Assembly (NCBI GenBank): GCA_003565555.1
Contig: PXBH01000042.1
Location: 16,058 to 80,057, forward strand
DNA: 64,000 bases
From: Cryomorphaceae bacterium
GTDB taxonomy: Bacteria; Bacteroidota; Bacteroidia; Flavobacteriales_D; Cryomorphaceae
Direction of reading: 5' to 3'
The translations under genes and the position numbers were made by a program. The notes under the pieces are model-generated. The model made no database searches. It saw only the letters and a list, made by a program, of their open reading frames with translations, and was not told the origin of the DNA. Below, in pieces: positions 1-8,114 of the stretch (within the stretch, counting starts at the first letter, position 1; every line of letters begins with the position of its first letter).

Positions 1-50
1 GGATATTTTTTATAACACAAAATACTCAAATATTTATGCTGCCTCGAAAA

Positions 51-1067
51 ATGAAAGCCATTGTGGCACGAAAATTCGGTGACCCCGTTTCCATTGAAGA
101 GATGCCGGTGAAAGAACCCGGCGACGATGAAATACTTGTCAAAGTCATGGCCAGCGGCGTATGCCATACAGATCTGCATGCCATCGATGGTGATTGGCCC
201 GTTAAGCCTAATCTGCCGCTCATCCCCGGACACGAAGGTGTGGGCTACGTGGCCGCAGCGGGTAAAAATGTGAAAAATGTAAAGGAGGGCGATGCCGTAG
301 GCGTGCCTTGGCTTTATTCCGCCTGCGGCACATGCGACCATTGCATCACAGGGTGGGAAACGCTCTGTGAGTCACAGAAAAATGCAGGTTACAGCGTGGA
401 CGGCGGATACGCAGAATATGTTTTGGCTGACCCGCGTTACGTAGGTCATTTGCCTTCAAATGTCAATTTCAACGAAATTGCGCCGATTCTCTGTGCCGGC
501 GTAACCGTCTATAAGGGTCTGAAAGAAACGGATACCAAACCCGGAGAGTGGGTTGCCGTATCGGGTATCGGCGGACTCGGGCACTTGGCTGTGCAGTACG
601 CCAAAGCTATGGGGCTGAATGTGGCGGCCATTGATGTGGCAGATGACAAGCTGAATCTCGCCAAAAAACTGGGTGCAGACCTCACCGTGAATGCCGCGGA
701 ACAGGACCCGGGGGCATTTTTGAAAAAAGAAACAGGTGGAATGCACGGTGCACTGGTAACCGCTGTTGCTCCTCAAGCTTTCAGTCAGGCACTGGCCACC
801 TTGCGCAGAAAAGGAACCTTGTCCATGAACGGCATTCCTCCCGGCAGTTTTGAACTCGATATTTTCAGCGCCGTTCTGAACCGCATTACCATTCGCGGAT
901 CCATTGTCGGTACCCGAAAAGACCTTCAGGAATCCATTGATTTTGCAACGGCGGGCAAAGTGAAATCCACCGTTAAAACAGCCAAAATGGAGGACATCAA
1001 TAACGTTCTCGATGACATGAGAAACAATACGATCGAAGGCCGCATGGTGATGGAGATTAACGGATAA
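51..1067 (+). CDS. adhP: Zinc-dependent alcohol dehydrogenase, AdhP type
   Basis: Medium-chain dehydrogenase/reductase that should interconvert primary alcohols and aldehydes with NAD(H) in the cytoplasm. From the ATG at 51 it has 338 residues and begins MKAIVARKFGDP, as AdhP proteins do; an ATG at 36 would add five residues and is less likely. Catalytic zinc ligands are C38 (GVCHTD), H61 (PGHEGVG) and C148. Structural zinc cysteines are C92, C95, C98 and C106 (CGTCDHC...LC). The Rossmann motif GIGGLGH lies near residue 172. DUF779, a protein often found beside alcohol/aldehyde dehydrogenases, follows on the same strand after about 210 bases. Family assignment is firm; the substrate (ethanol or another short alcohol) is inferred. 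Confidence 0.93.
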   Translation: MKAIVARKFGDPVSIEEMPVKEPGDDEILVKVMASGVCHTDLHAIDGDWPVKPNLPLIPGHEGVGYVAAAGKNVKNVKEGDAVGVPWLYSACGTCDHCITGWETLCESQKNAGYSVDGGYAEYVLADPRYVGHLPSNVNFNEIAPILCAGVTVYKGLKETDTKPGEWVAVSGIGGLGHLAVQYAKAMGLNVAAIDVADDKLNLAKKLGADLTVNAAEQDPGAFLKKETGGMHGALVTAVAPQAFSQALATLRRKGTLSMNGIPPGSFELDIFSAVLNRITIRGSIVGTRKDLQESIDFATAGKVKSTVKTAKMEDINNVLDDMRNNTIEGRMVMEING

Positions 1068-1275
1068 TTTGCGTTTGGTTCGGCGGTCTCCCGGGTCGGC
1101 GCGGGCCGAGCTGCGATATGAGGATACTTATTGAGCAGTTCTGCTTTTTTCCGAAATTTGAAGTCAGGTAAATTGATTCCCGTCAGGATAGGGCGGGGCT
1201 GCGCGAAATGCCGAAATCAATTGTTTTGCTCATGTATTTCCTTTTATTCATCCATCCTAAAACCGTACAGCAAAA

Positions 1276-1650
1276 ATGCCACACAAAAGAATAGCCATCA
1301 CCGATAAAGCCAAAGCCCTCATCGATCAGATCAAAGCCGACCACGGCGAGCTGATGTTTCACCAGAGCGGCGGATGCTGCGACGGCTCCACGCCCATGTG
1401 TTTTCCGAAAGGTGATTTCAAAACGGGCCCTTCCGACGTGCGCCTCGGTGAGGTGTACGGCTGCGAATTTTTTATGAGCGCCTCTCAGTTCGAATACTGG
1501 AAGCACACCCATCTCACGCTGGACTGCACCGAAGGCCGCGGTTCAAGTTTCAGCCTGGATATCCCTTACGGAAAAAGGTTTGTGATCAAGAGCCGCCTGT
1601 TCAGCGAGGAGGAAACCGCCGATCTCGAAGAAGCAACCCGAGGGGAGTAG
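1276..1650 (+). CDS. DUF779 family protein
   Basis: A 124-residue protein with the hallmark DUF779 pattern: GGCCDGSTPMC at about 32-42, YGCEFFMS around 61-68, and TLDCTEGRGSSFSL around 81-94, giving five cysteines (34, 35, 42, 63, 84) that could bind a metal or form a redox site. DUF779 is commonly encoded next to acetaldehyde or alcohol dehydrogenase genes, and here it lies downstream of adhP. Its biochemical role is not established; a part in aldehyde/alcohol metabolism or dehydrogenase maturation is inference from context. It converges with the PKD lipoprotein gene, leaving only eight bases between their stops. Confidence 0.85.
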   Translation: MPHKRIAITDKAKALIDQIKADHGELMFHQSGGCCDGSTPMCFPKGDFKTGPSDVRLGEVYGCEFFMSASQFEYWKHTHLTLDCTEGRGSSFSLDIPYGKRFVIKSRLFSEEETADLEEATRGE

Positions 1651-1658
1651 AATACCGA

Positions 1659-2150
1659 TCACTCGTAACTGCAGGTACAGTTTGTTTCGGGATCTCCCGA
1701 GCCCATTGAAGTGCACAAGGGGTTGCACAAAGACGACAGGATAGCCGCACTGGTGCCGCATTCGATCGTTTGCGTGCCGCCTACCCACGGCCCGATACAG
1801 GTGCATCTGAGGCACACTTCATCGACCGTTATTTCGCGCTGCGTGGTTTGTTGCCCGCCGCCGTTAAATGTGACCAATAATGTCACCGTGTAATTTCCGG
1901 GCGCTGCATAAAAGTACTCAACCGTAGGTACGATCTGTGACACCTCGTCCCCGTTGCCGAAATTCCATTGGTACCCTACTGCATTTTGGCTGCATGACGC
2001 GTCAAACTCGGCCGTCCCGTCGTCAATCATCAGGTTAAAACAAGCTTCGTTGTTGTCCGAATCATCGTCATCGCTGCATGAGGTGAACAGGAGGGAGGCT
2101 GTGATGACTGCGAGCGCCGCGTACCCCAATGTGCTGAGTATTGCTTTCAT
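1659..2150 (-). CDS. PKD-domain lipoprotein
   Basis: Small secreted lipoprotein of 163 residues. The N-terminus is a type II signal peptide ending LLFTSC (lipid-modified C25), followed by an Asp/Ser/Asn linker. Residues about 35-112 form one PKD-like beta-sandwich: YQWNFGNGDE, then VEYFYAAPGNYTVTLLVTF. The C-terminal 50 residues hold nine cysteines (CLRCTC, NPLCTS, NCTCSYE), probably disulfide-bonded outside the cytoplasm. PKD domains mediate protein or glycan contacts at the surface; the ligand cannot be told. Its own TAnnTTTG box sits 17 bases upstream of the start. Confidence 0.8.
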   Translation of the reverse strand: MKAILSTLGYAALAVITASLLFTSCSDDDDSDNNEACFNLMIDDGTAEFDASCSQNAVGYQWNFGNGDEVSQIVPTVEYFYAAPGNYTVTLLVTFNGGGQQTTQREITVDEVCLRCTCIGPWVGGTQTIECGTSAAILSSLCNPLCTSMGSGDPETNCTCSYE

Positions 2151-2167
2151 TCTTTATTCTTGAGGTG

Positions 2168-2175
2168 CAAATATA
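2168..2175 (-). promoter_or_regulatory. Bacteroidota -7 box TATATTTG for the PKD lipoprotein gene
   Basis: On the minus strand this reads TATATTTG, an exact TAnnTTTG box, with TTG 21 bases upstream as a -33 element. The ATG at 2150 starts 17 bases downstream. Both elements at normal spacing make this one of the better promoter calls. Confidence 0.6.
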
Positions 2176-2195
2176 GCGAATTAACAGATTGCCGC

Positions 2196-2891
2196 TCAAT
2201 CTTTCACACAGCGCACCGAGGCTCCGAACACTTTGTAAGCTTTCATGCGCAGGGCTTTTCGCTTATTGCTGCTGAGCTGAATAGCCCATGCCCGCTCTTC
2301 TTCGTCGTCTGTTTCCGTGGTACTCCACCACACCCCGGATACGTGACGGTTTGTGAATTGACCGTTGAACATACAATAGCCGCCGAACATCCCGGTAAAT
2401 CCGCTTCGGTTATTGCCCGTCCCGCTTCGGATGTCATTTCTTGATGCCTTCATTTTATGTCCGGCATCTTTTCCCAGGTGATTGATGAGATCTTCCCATT
2501 CATCATCGGTCGGAATGTGCCAGCCCTCGGGCGCCAGTCCGCGCGGATCGCTGATGGCGTACCAGTTGTACAGTTTTCCGAATTTGCCTTGCAAGGTGCT
2601 GTCATGGTTCATATAGCACCATGCGGGTCTTTTTTCTTCCGCCGCTTGCTTCCACTCCTCGGGAGTGGTCGCGTGGTAGATTTTGTCACCGTTGCGAAAG
2701 ACCGGTGTATTCAGGTTTTTGGTGGTCCACACCTGATCCCCAATGGCCACAGTTTCGGCATCGGAACCTCCGCCGCTCATTGCGCAGCCCCCGATGAGCA
2801 GCATGCACATGAAGACGGTACATAGTGTGAAAGCCCTGCCTCCTTGTTTGATCGTATTCACCTTTGTCATCGCTGTATTTTTCTTTTTCAT
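2196..2891 (-). CDS. FISUMP-domain lipoprotein
   Basis: Predicted lipoprotein of 231 residues with a Fibrobacter succinogenes major paralogous (FISUMP, TIGR02145-like) domain. The signal peptide ends LLIGGC (C36). The domain starts at VAIGDQVWTTKNLNTPVFRNGD and carries the family signatures GKLYNWYAI, PEGWHIPTDDEWEDL, GFTGMFGGY, VSGVWWSTTE and the final SVRCVKD. FISUMP proteins are abundant surface proteins in Bacteroidota and Fibrobacteres with unclear function. I chose the ATG at 2891 because an exact TACCTTTG box ends seven bases upstream; an ORF extended to 2972 would place this promoter inside the coding region. ATG 2870 is a possible alternative. Confidence 0.82.
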   Translation of the reverse strand: MKKKNTAMTKVNTIKQGGRAFTLCTVFMCMLLIGGCAMSGGGSDAETVAIGDQVWTTKNLNTPVFRNGDKIYHATTPEEWKQAAEEKRPAWCYMNHDSTLQGKFGKLYNWYAISDPRGLAPEGWHIPTDDEWEDLINHLGKDAGHKMKASRNDIRSGTGNNRSGFTGMFGGYCMFNGQFTNRHVSGVWWSTTETDDEEERAWAIQLSSNKRKALRMKAYKVFGASVRCVKD

Positions 2892-2897
2892 GCGGCG

Positions 2898-2905
2898 CAA
2901 AGGTA
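2898..2905 (-). promoter_or_regulatory. -7 box TACCTTTG for the FISUMP gene
   Basis: Exact TAnnTTTG match on the minus strand, followed by GCGCCGC and then the ATG at 2891, six bases from the box. With the usual geometry the transcript would have almost no leader. No clear -33 TTG was found. Confidence 0.5.
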
Positions 2906-3023
2906 GGGGTTTCGGTTCTTTTCGGAAATATCGCAGCCGCGTGACGCGACCTGTGAGCGGCAAAGGCCTCACTATTTGCAGCCAAGTTTCTTTTTCTGCA
3001 AGCCAGGGCTTTCCGGGCGTCCT

Positions 3024-4511
3024 TCACTCCACCACCACTTTCACCGTGCCCTTTTCGCTCTTGAGCAGATAAAGTCCGGCAGGAAGTCCTTCCAAGTCTA
3101 CCTTGCCGTTTTGCGAGGTGCGGCTGCGTTTTTTGAGGCGGCCGTCGGAGCCGTAAATACGGATGGCTGCCAAAGGGAGCGACCGATCGCCGTGACGCAG
3201 TTCCGTGCTTTTCGATGCAGGATTCGGTACTGCCCGCAATTCCTCTCGGGAGGTCTCGGGTTGGGCCGCGGTGCTCAGTACGCCGCAGTTCTCGAGCTTG
3301 GCGTTGAGCTGCTCGATCAGTGCCCACAGGTAAATGTGGTAGTCTTTCCGGTGGTAGCCCCAAAAGGTGTAGAGCGGGTGCTCCGCTTCGGAAGCCAGAT
3401 CGTCGGGCCGCTGATCGCCGGGTGCGGAAGTATGCGTCAGGAAGAACCCGACTTCTTGCGGACCGTTCCGCTGATAACGAATGCTGTACAGGCCGTCGAA
3501 TGCTACAAAGCCTGTCCCGGTACCGTAGCTGTCGCCGCCGTTGGGCGCAATGTAGTGGCGAAGCGGCACAGCGTCGGTGCCGTAGTAAAGCGAATCTTGA
3601 AAGAACCAATCTTCTTCCGGGTCGATCACCCGATCCACCCAGCCGCTGTCTGCAGCCAAAGGGCTGAAGGCGGGGTGGCCCGCATTCATGCCTGCAGTTT
3701 GGCCTTCACTGTACGACCGCCAGGTCATGATGCAGTGGCACTGCGCCAAGTCAGTGCAGAGCTCCAGCCCATCCCACCAGGCACCCGGCCCCGTTCCGGG
3801 CAGGTCGTACACGCTGACCATACCCGCCGGTACGGCGGCTACCATGCGCGATTTCAGCACGGCGTCGCCGGCTATTACATCCTGCAAAAGCATGGACAGC
3901 AGGTAAGATCCCTGGGAGTGTGCGGCGAGGATAAAGTCATTTCCGCCGTTCTCCTGCGCAAGATAGTGTAGGAAGGCCGCGCGCACGTCGCCGTATGCCG
4001 TGCTGAGTGCTGCGGCTTGGGCCACAGGTTCGGGTGTCCCCAAAAATACGGGAGGCGTGGCCTGCCGATAACGCGGTGCGTAAAATCGCCCGTATTTCGC
4101 CAAAAGGCCTGCCTGTGCGATGATGCCCGTGAAGATATCGACCGCAGGCTGCGCATTCAGCGGCACATTGCCGGGTGCTGTGTAGGTCTCGGATAGGTAG
4201 GTGGGATGCACGAAAAAAACATCTGTACCCGTGTTTTCCGCAGCGCGGTTTGCAAATTCGATGATACTGTCGATTTGCATTTCGGCATCGAATACGGCCA
4301 CGTCGAGGTTGTATTCGGCCAAAGGGTTGATGAGCTTATCGGGGTGAGCGGCCCAATTGGTGAGGAAGTTGTAGTCCGGCTGTGACTGCAGGGGAGCAGG
4401 GCCGGAAATCGCAGTAAGGACGAGGAATACGCAGCACAGCCCCCGCGAAAATTCAAAGATACGGCTGAAGCTTTTCTTCACGTAATCGGGCAGAATACCG
4501 GCGCGATGCAT
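3024..4511 (-). CDS. DUF3089 alpha/beta-hydrolase-like protein with T9SS type A tail
   Basis: Secreted protein of 495 residues. A hydrophobic signal segment lies at about 27-43. Residues 48 to about 400 match DUF3089, an alpha/beta-hydrolase-fold family: FFVHPTYLSE near 99, FYAPRYRQ near 143 and the nucleophile elbow AHSQGS (Ser199). The C-terminal 70 residues begin VPNPASKST and end LEGLPAGLYLLKSEKGTVKVVVE-like, a Por secretion (T9SS type A) sorting domain. It is therefore probably exported through the outer membrane and attached or released. Substrate unknown; a lipid or ester is plausible. Start ATG 4511 is preferred over one at 4541 because a TAAATTTG box lies between them. Confidence 0.8.
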   Translation of the reverse strand: MHRAGILPDYVKKSFSRIFEFSRGLCCVFLVLTAISGPAPLQSQPDYNFLTNWAAHPDKLINPLAEYNLDVAVFDAEMQIDSIIEFANRAAENTGTDVFFVHPTYLSETYTAPGNVPLNAQPAVDIFTGIIAQAGLLAKYGRFYAPRYRQATPPVFLGTPEPVAQAAALSTAYGDVRAAFLHYLAQENGGNDFILAAHSQGSYLLSMLLQDVIAGDAVLKSRMVAAVPAGMVSVYDLPGTGPGAWWDGLELCTDLAQCHCIMTWRSYSEGQTAGMNAGHPAFSPLAADSGWVDRVIDPEEDWFFQDSLYYGTDAVPLRHYIAPNGGDSYGTGTGFVAFDGLYSIRYQRNGPQEVGFFLTHTSAPGDQRPDDLASEAEHPLYTFWGYHRKDYHIYLWALIEQLNAKLENCGVLSTAAQPETSREELRAVPNPASKSTELRHGDRSLPLAAIRIYGSDGRLKKRSRTSQNGKVDLEGLPAGLYLLKSEKGTVKVVVE

Positions 4512-4514
4512 ATT

Positions 4515-4522
4515 CAAATTTA
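4515..4522 (-). promoter_or_regulatory. -7 box TAAATTTG for the DUF3089 gene, start codon immediately downstream
   Basis: Exact TAnnTTTG on the minus strand. The ATG at 4511 begins three bases after the box, so transcription would start at or beside the start codon, suggesting a leaderless mRNA. Confidence 0.4.
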
Positions 4523-4794
4523 GGAAATGCACAGGATACAAGTCTCAAAAACGTACCGTTCATTTTAATTCGCTTCTCCGACAGCAGTCGTACTTGTTTA
4601 AAATTTCGATCTCTCCAAAAGGGACTGTAATCGTAAACTTCAGTTTGATAGTTTATTACTTGGTTCCGCGGGTTTTATTCGGGATTTCCCGGTCCATCGG
4701 CCCGACTACTTCGAAGCGAAGGGGGGACTATCGGCTTTTACTTTTTCAGTAAAAGTTTCTCCCGGATTTTTCATGCTTATCCGGTCCGATAGAT

Positions 4795-4802
4795 TACTTT
4801 TG
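4795..4802 (+). promoter_or_regulatory. -7 box TACTTTTG upstream of the DUF4136 gene
   Basis: Exact TAnnTTTG match 68 bases upstream of the ATG at 4871, next to an inverted repeat. No convincing -33 TTG at 17-23 bases. Confidence 0.4.
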
Positions 4803-4870
4803 CCTTTATAAATCTGCTTGTAACGAATTCTGTGAGATCAGATTGGTGCGGATATAACCAAATTGTCTTT

Positions 4871-5527
4871 ATGCTTCTGAGTCGCATTGTTTACGTGATA
4901 TTTGCTTCGGCCCTCCTGGCCTTTTCGGGCTGCAGCCCGTCTGAAAATGAATTCGTCGACGACTTTGATTTGGTGTTCACCTCATACGACACCAACTACA
5001 GCTACTCGGGTAAGCGAACCTTTTTCCTGCCGGATTCGGTGGTGATTATCGGTCCGGCCGAAGACAATGCCGAGGTGCACCGCTTCGATGCTGTCATTTT
5101 GGATGCCCTCACCCGCAATATGATTGGTTTGGGCTGGGAAAAACTCGATCCTGAAGACGGCGTGACCGCCGACCTGGTCATGCTTCCCATGGTAACCACC
5201 ACCGATTTTTCCTCCTGCGTGATGCCTTGTTGGGAATGCGGCTGGGGCTATTGGGGAGGTTGGGGCGCATGGGGCGACCCCTGGGGCCCCGGCTGGGGAT
5301 GGGGCTATCCCCCGGTTATGGGCTGCAGTTCTTTCAGCACGGGATCGCTTTATGTCACCTTGTCTGACCCCAACAATGTCAACGAGATTTCCGAAGAAAT
5401 CCCCGTAGTTTGGACCGGGATTCTCAACGGCTTCCTGCTCGGTTCGGATGCGGGAATGGTCAACCGCCTGGAGTCAAACCTCAGCCAAATGTTTGCCCAA
5501 TCACCTTACCTGAAAACGCAACCATGA
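4871..5527 (+). CDS. DUF4136 domain lipoprotein
   Basis: Lipoprotein of 218 residues. The ATG at 4871 gives a clean signal peptide ending LLAFSGC (C21); the upstream in-frame ATG at 4832 would bury it. The body matches DUF4136: F.SYDTNYSYSGKRTFFLPDSV near 35-55, a helix with ALTRNMIGLGWEKLDPEDGVTADLVML, and a strongly Gly/Trp-rich loop at about 118-142 (WECGWGYWGGWGAWGDP). DUF4136 proteins are envelope-anchored and uncharacterised. The stop overlaps the next ATG (ATGA), indicating translational coupling with two barrel-protein genes. Confidence 0.85.
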   Translation: MLLSRIVYVIFASALLAFSGCSPSENEFVDDFDLVFTSYDTNYSYSGKRTFFLPDSVVIIGPAEDNAEVHRFDAVILDALTRNMIGLGWEKLDPEDGVTADLVMLPMVTTTDFSSCVMPCWECGWGYWGGWGAWGDPWGPGWGWGYPPVMGCSSFSTGSLYVTLSDPNNVNEISEEIPVVWTGILNGFLLGSDAGMVNRLESNLSQMFAQSPYLKTQP

Positions 5528-6123
5528 AAAGTATTTTCCTCTCGGCTGTCGTTGCCTTATTGATTGCGGCCTCAGCATCCCATACCGCTGCCCAGTGGCA
5601 TACCGAACTCAATTACGGATCGGCTTTCACCACCGACCGGTTTCACGAATTTCTGCCGTCGGCGGGATTTTGGAACTGGCAATACCAGGTCCGAAAAGAA
5701 GTCAATGACCGCTACGAAGTGGGCGGATCGGTTGCGTGGTCTTATTTTGAACACGATTTCGGCCGAATCACCCGCACGGGCGAGGCCATAGCAGTTACGG
5801 CCAATACCGTTCACTATACCAATATCCTCGCATTTCAGTTCGTGAATCAACTCAACCTGACAGATCCCGGTGAGGCAGTGCCTTTCCTTCGATTAGGTAT
5901 CGGGGCGGCCCACCAAAGCCAACAGGAGAATGTCGGGCTGTTTTCCTTGGGAAACAGCGGATGGCAATTCATGCTGAACCCCGAAGCCGGGGTGCGCATT
6001 GCGCTCCGAGATGACCTCGGCCTCGTCCTTGCCGGCGGGTACAGCTTCCTCCCCGAAAGCGGCGGACTCCTGCCTACCTCTTTTTGGAGCTTGAAAGCAG
6101 GCCTGTCTTGGAGCAAATTCTGA
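5524..6123 (+). CDS. Outer-membrane beta-barrel protein
   Basis: A 199-residue protein with a signal peptide cleaved near ASHTAAQ. It is rich in alternating aromatic/polar strands such as WHTELNYGSAFTT, YEVGGSVAWSYFEHDF, PFLRLGIGAAHQ and FWSLKAGLSWSKF, ending in Phe, the usual outer-membrane C-terminal signature. No specific family is recognised. The ATG at 5524 overlaps the stop of the DUF4136 lipoprotein, so the two are co-translated and perhaps form an envelope assembly with the next barrel. An in-frame start at 5410 lies inside the upstream gene and is rejected. Confidence 0.78.
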   Translation: MKSIFLSAVVALLIAASASHTAAQWHTELNYGSAFTTDRFHEFLPSAGFWNWQYQVRKEVNDRYEVGGSVAWSYFEHDFGRITRTGEAIAVTANTVHYTNILAFQFVNQLNLTDPGEAVPFLRLGIGAAHQSQQENVGLFSLGNSGWQFMLNPEAGVRIALRDDLGLVLAGGYSFLPESGGLLPTSFWSLKAGLSWSKF

Positions 6124-6142
6124 ACCGCCAATTCTACAACCG

Positions 6143-6769
6143 ATGAGAACATTCTTTACCTTCCTTTTTGTGCTGACGGTCGGCGCCTCTGCATCTGCCC
6201 AGCTTGAGGCCGCTTTCAGCTACGGATACCGCTTCGGCGGAAACCTTCCCGTTTGGGTGGACAATTCCTACGGGGAGCTCCGCGTCAATGCGTCCGACGC
6301 CTTCACGGGGGATGTCCGCTACCGCTTGGGCGAAACCACCCTGACGGCTTCCTATACCCGCCAATCTTCTTCCGTGGACCTCGTGGGTTCAGGATTCTTC
6401 GACCGGGAGACGCTCTTCGATGCCAATATCGAGTATATCACCGTGGGCGGATGCCGCGGGGCATCTGCCAACACGGGCTTCAATCCCTTCACCTGCATGG
6501 AACTCGGCGTGGGTATCCTCACCCCCCAAGACGCAAATCTGCTCGATGAAATCAAGTTGAGCGCCAAACTGAGCGGCGGTTTCAACTACTTTTTTACCGA
6601 AAGGGTGGGCCTGCGTATGTCGCTCGGTATCCTCTCACCCCTCCAATTCGGCAGTGCGGGTGTTTTCTGCGGCGGCGGCGGTTGCGACATCGGTGTGGGA
6701 GGAAGCAGCCAAATCGTTCAGGGCGACCTCTCCGGCGGAATTGTGGTACGGCTGCAGGGCAACGATTAA
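6143..6769 (+). CDS. Predicted outer-membrane beta-barrel protein
   Basis: A 208-residue protein with a signal peptide (MRTFFTFLFVLTVGASASAQ) and a predicted beta-rich body with Gly-heavy turns (EAAFSYGYRFGGNLP, LGETTLTASYTRQSS, LSGGFNYFFTERVGLRMSLGIL). Cysteines in GGCRG, FTCME and FCGGGGCDIG could form disulfides. It follows the previous barrel gene after 19 bases, on the same strand, making a three-gene unit with the DUF4136 lipoprotein. No named family recognised. A GC-rich 7-bp hairpin without a T tract lies downstream at 6811-6831. Confidence 0.72.
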   Translation: MRTFFTFLFVLTVGASASAQLEAAFSYGYRFGGNLPVWVDNSYGELRVNASDAFTGDVRYRLGETTLTASYTRQSSSVDLVGSGFFDRETLFDANIEYITVGGCRGASANTGFNPFTCMELGVGILTPQDANLLDEIKLSAKLSGGFNYFFTERVGLRMSLGILSPLQFGSAGVFCGGGGCDIGVGGSSQIVQGDLSGGIVVRLQGND

Positions 6770-7050
6770 CCCCGAAAGAACTCCTGCCCGAAGTCCTTAC
6801 GGCTGATCTCCCGCCGGTTCTTTTCCGGCGGCAAGCGGGCTCAGGCGCCTCCGTTCCGCTCTGAACTGTACCTGCTTGAGCGCAGGGAGCCTCCGTGAGC
6901 TTTTTTGAAAATATGGGCCGCGAAGCTTGGCGAAGGCATGCGCATATTTGGGAATGAATAAGAATTCAATCGCTGCGCGAGGCACTTCTTTTTATTAATG
7001 GCTACCTTCCCCGTGAAACGAAATTTACCCTAATTACTAAAGCCGTAATT

Positions 7051-7863
7051 GTGATCATAGACGTACATACCCATCTCAATAACTACCATGAAGAGCGCGT
7101 GGTTTCCATTCAAGATTGCCTCGATGACTTGCACACCACCATGAAAACCAACGGGGTCGCATGTTCACTCGTCCTCACTTCTTACAAAGTCACGGAGCAC
7201 CGACCGAGCACGGCCTCCGTCATTGAGGCTACGCGCCACATGAAAGATATTTTTGTCGTGGCCGGTATCAGCTACCTGAACTACACCGAAAAGGATCTCC
7301 GCGAATTGAGCGGTTATCTTCAGGAAGGTCTGGTCAAAGGCCTGAAGCTCTATCCGGGCTACGAGCCATTTTACCCCTATGATAAGCGCCTCAAGGTGGT
7401 GTATGACTTGGCCATCGAATACGACGTGCCGGTGATGTTTCATTCCGGTGATACCTATGCTCCGCAGGGTAAAGTGCGCTACTCGCACCCCCTTCATATC
7501 GACGATGTGGCCGTGGATTATCCCGAGTTGAAAATTGTGATTTGCCATGTGGGCAACCCCTGGATCATCGATTGCATGGAGGTGGTGTACAAGAATGCCA
7601 ACGTGTACGCCGATATTTCAGGGCTGGTGTTGGGTGAATTTTCAGATCAGTTTGAAAAATACATGAAGGCCAAACTCGAAGAAATGATCCTGTTCACCGG
7701 CAACCCCAAGAAACTCCTCTTCGGAACCGATTGGCCGATCTGCAGCATGTCATCGTACATCAAATTTATGAAGGGTCTCGATCTGAGCGAAGAGAAAAAG
7801 GAAATGATGATGTGGAGAAACGCGGTCGAGCTGTTTAAAATCGATGTTGATTCGCTGAAGTAG
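7051..7863 (+). CDS. Amidohydrolase-superfamily metal-dependent hydrolase
   Basis: A 270-residue TIM-barrel hydrolase of the amidohydrolase 2 / TatD-like class. The N-terminus IIDVHTHLNNYHEE holds the HxH metal site; GLKLYPGYEPFYPYD is the strand carrying a conserved lysine; VPVMFHSGDT (His), ICHVGNPW (His) and LLFGTDWPICS (Asp) complete the metal and catalytic set. Start is GTG. Such enzymes hydrolyse or decarboxylate carboxylated or amide substrates; the substrate here cannot be told. It stands alone, with about 280 bases before it and 250 after it. Confidence 0.82.
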   Translation: MIIDVHTHLNNYHEERVVSIQDCLDDLHTTMKTNGVACSLVLTSYKVTEHRPSTASVIEATRHMKDIFVVAGISYLNYTEKDLRELSGYLQEGLVKGLKLYPGYEPFYPYDKRLKVVYDLAIEYDVPVMFHSGDTYAPQGKVRYSHPLHIDDVAVDYPELKIVICHVGNPWIIDCMEVVYKNANVYADISGLVLGEFSDQFEKYMKAKLEEMILFTGNPKKLLFGTDWPICSMSSYIKFMKGLDLSEEKKEMMMWRNAVELFKIDVDSLK

Positions 7864-8082
7864 CGAAATTCGCGGGGCGGCTTTCGCCAAAAGGGAAGAA
7901 GTGCGGCAGCACATTGTTCTGACCGCCGCGGGAAAGCGCGTACCGAGTCCTGAAGATTTCTCTCTGTTGTCAATTCCTTTTTTCGGAGATAAATATTGAC
8001 GGACAGGAGTTTTGCTCTGTTTGATTTTGTGATGCGCCCCCCATATTTTTACGGCACATCTGACAAGCCGCAATAATGAACA

Positions 8083-8090
8083 TACCTTTG
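8083..8090 (+). promoter_or_regulatory. -7 box TACCTTTG for the PLP enzyme gene
   Basis: Exact TAnnTTTG followed by GCGGGC, 24 bases before the ATG at 8115. It falls downstream of an in-frame ATG at 8076, which argues that translation begins at 8115. Confidence 0.5.
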
Positions 8091-8114
8091 CGGGCGTGCC
8101 CAATTTTGCAGCTT

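Larger units (their letters stand above)
4512..4870. other. Divergent intergenic region with inverted repeats
   Basis: This 359-base gap has no credible gene. It holds the minus-strand box at 4515-4522 and a plus-strand TACTTTTG at 4795-4802. A perfect hairpin CTTTTACT/AGTAAAAG (8 bp, loop of 5) lies at 4735-4755. It is enclosed by CTATCGG (4728-4734) and CCGATAG (4786-4792), which can also pair. The nested arrangement ends three bases before the plus-strand box, so it could be an operator, or a terminator-like structure of unknown use. Confidence 0.5.

Noticed and set aside
1134..1150. AGCA/TGCT mini-stem followed by T run after adhP
   Set aside because: Only four pairs; too weak to call a terminator.
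2686..3609. 307-codon Arg/His-rich frame spanning the FISUMP and DUF3089 genes on the same strand
   Set aside because: Overlaps two recognised genes and crosses their promoter; low-complexity shadow.
6811..6831. Perfect 7-bp hairpin CCGCCGG/CCGGCGG after the barrel genes as a terminator
   Set aside because: No T tract follows; a weak structure only, so not listed as a terminator.
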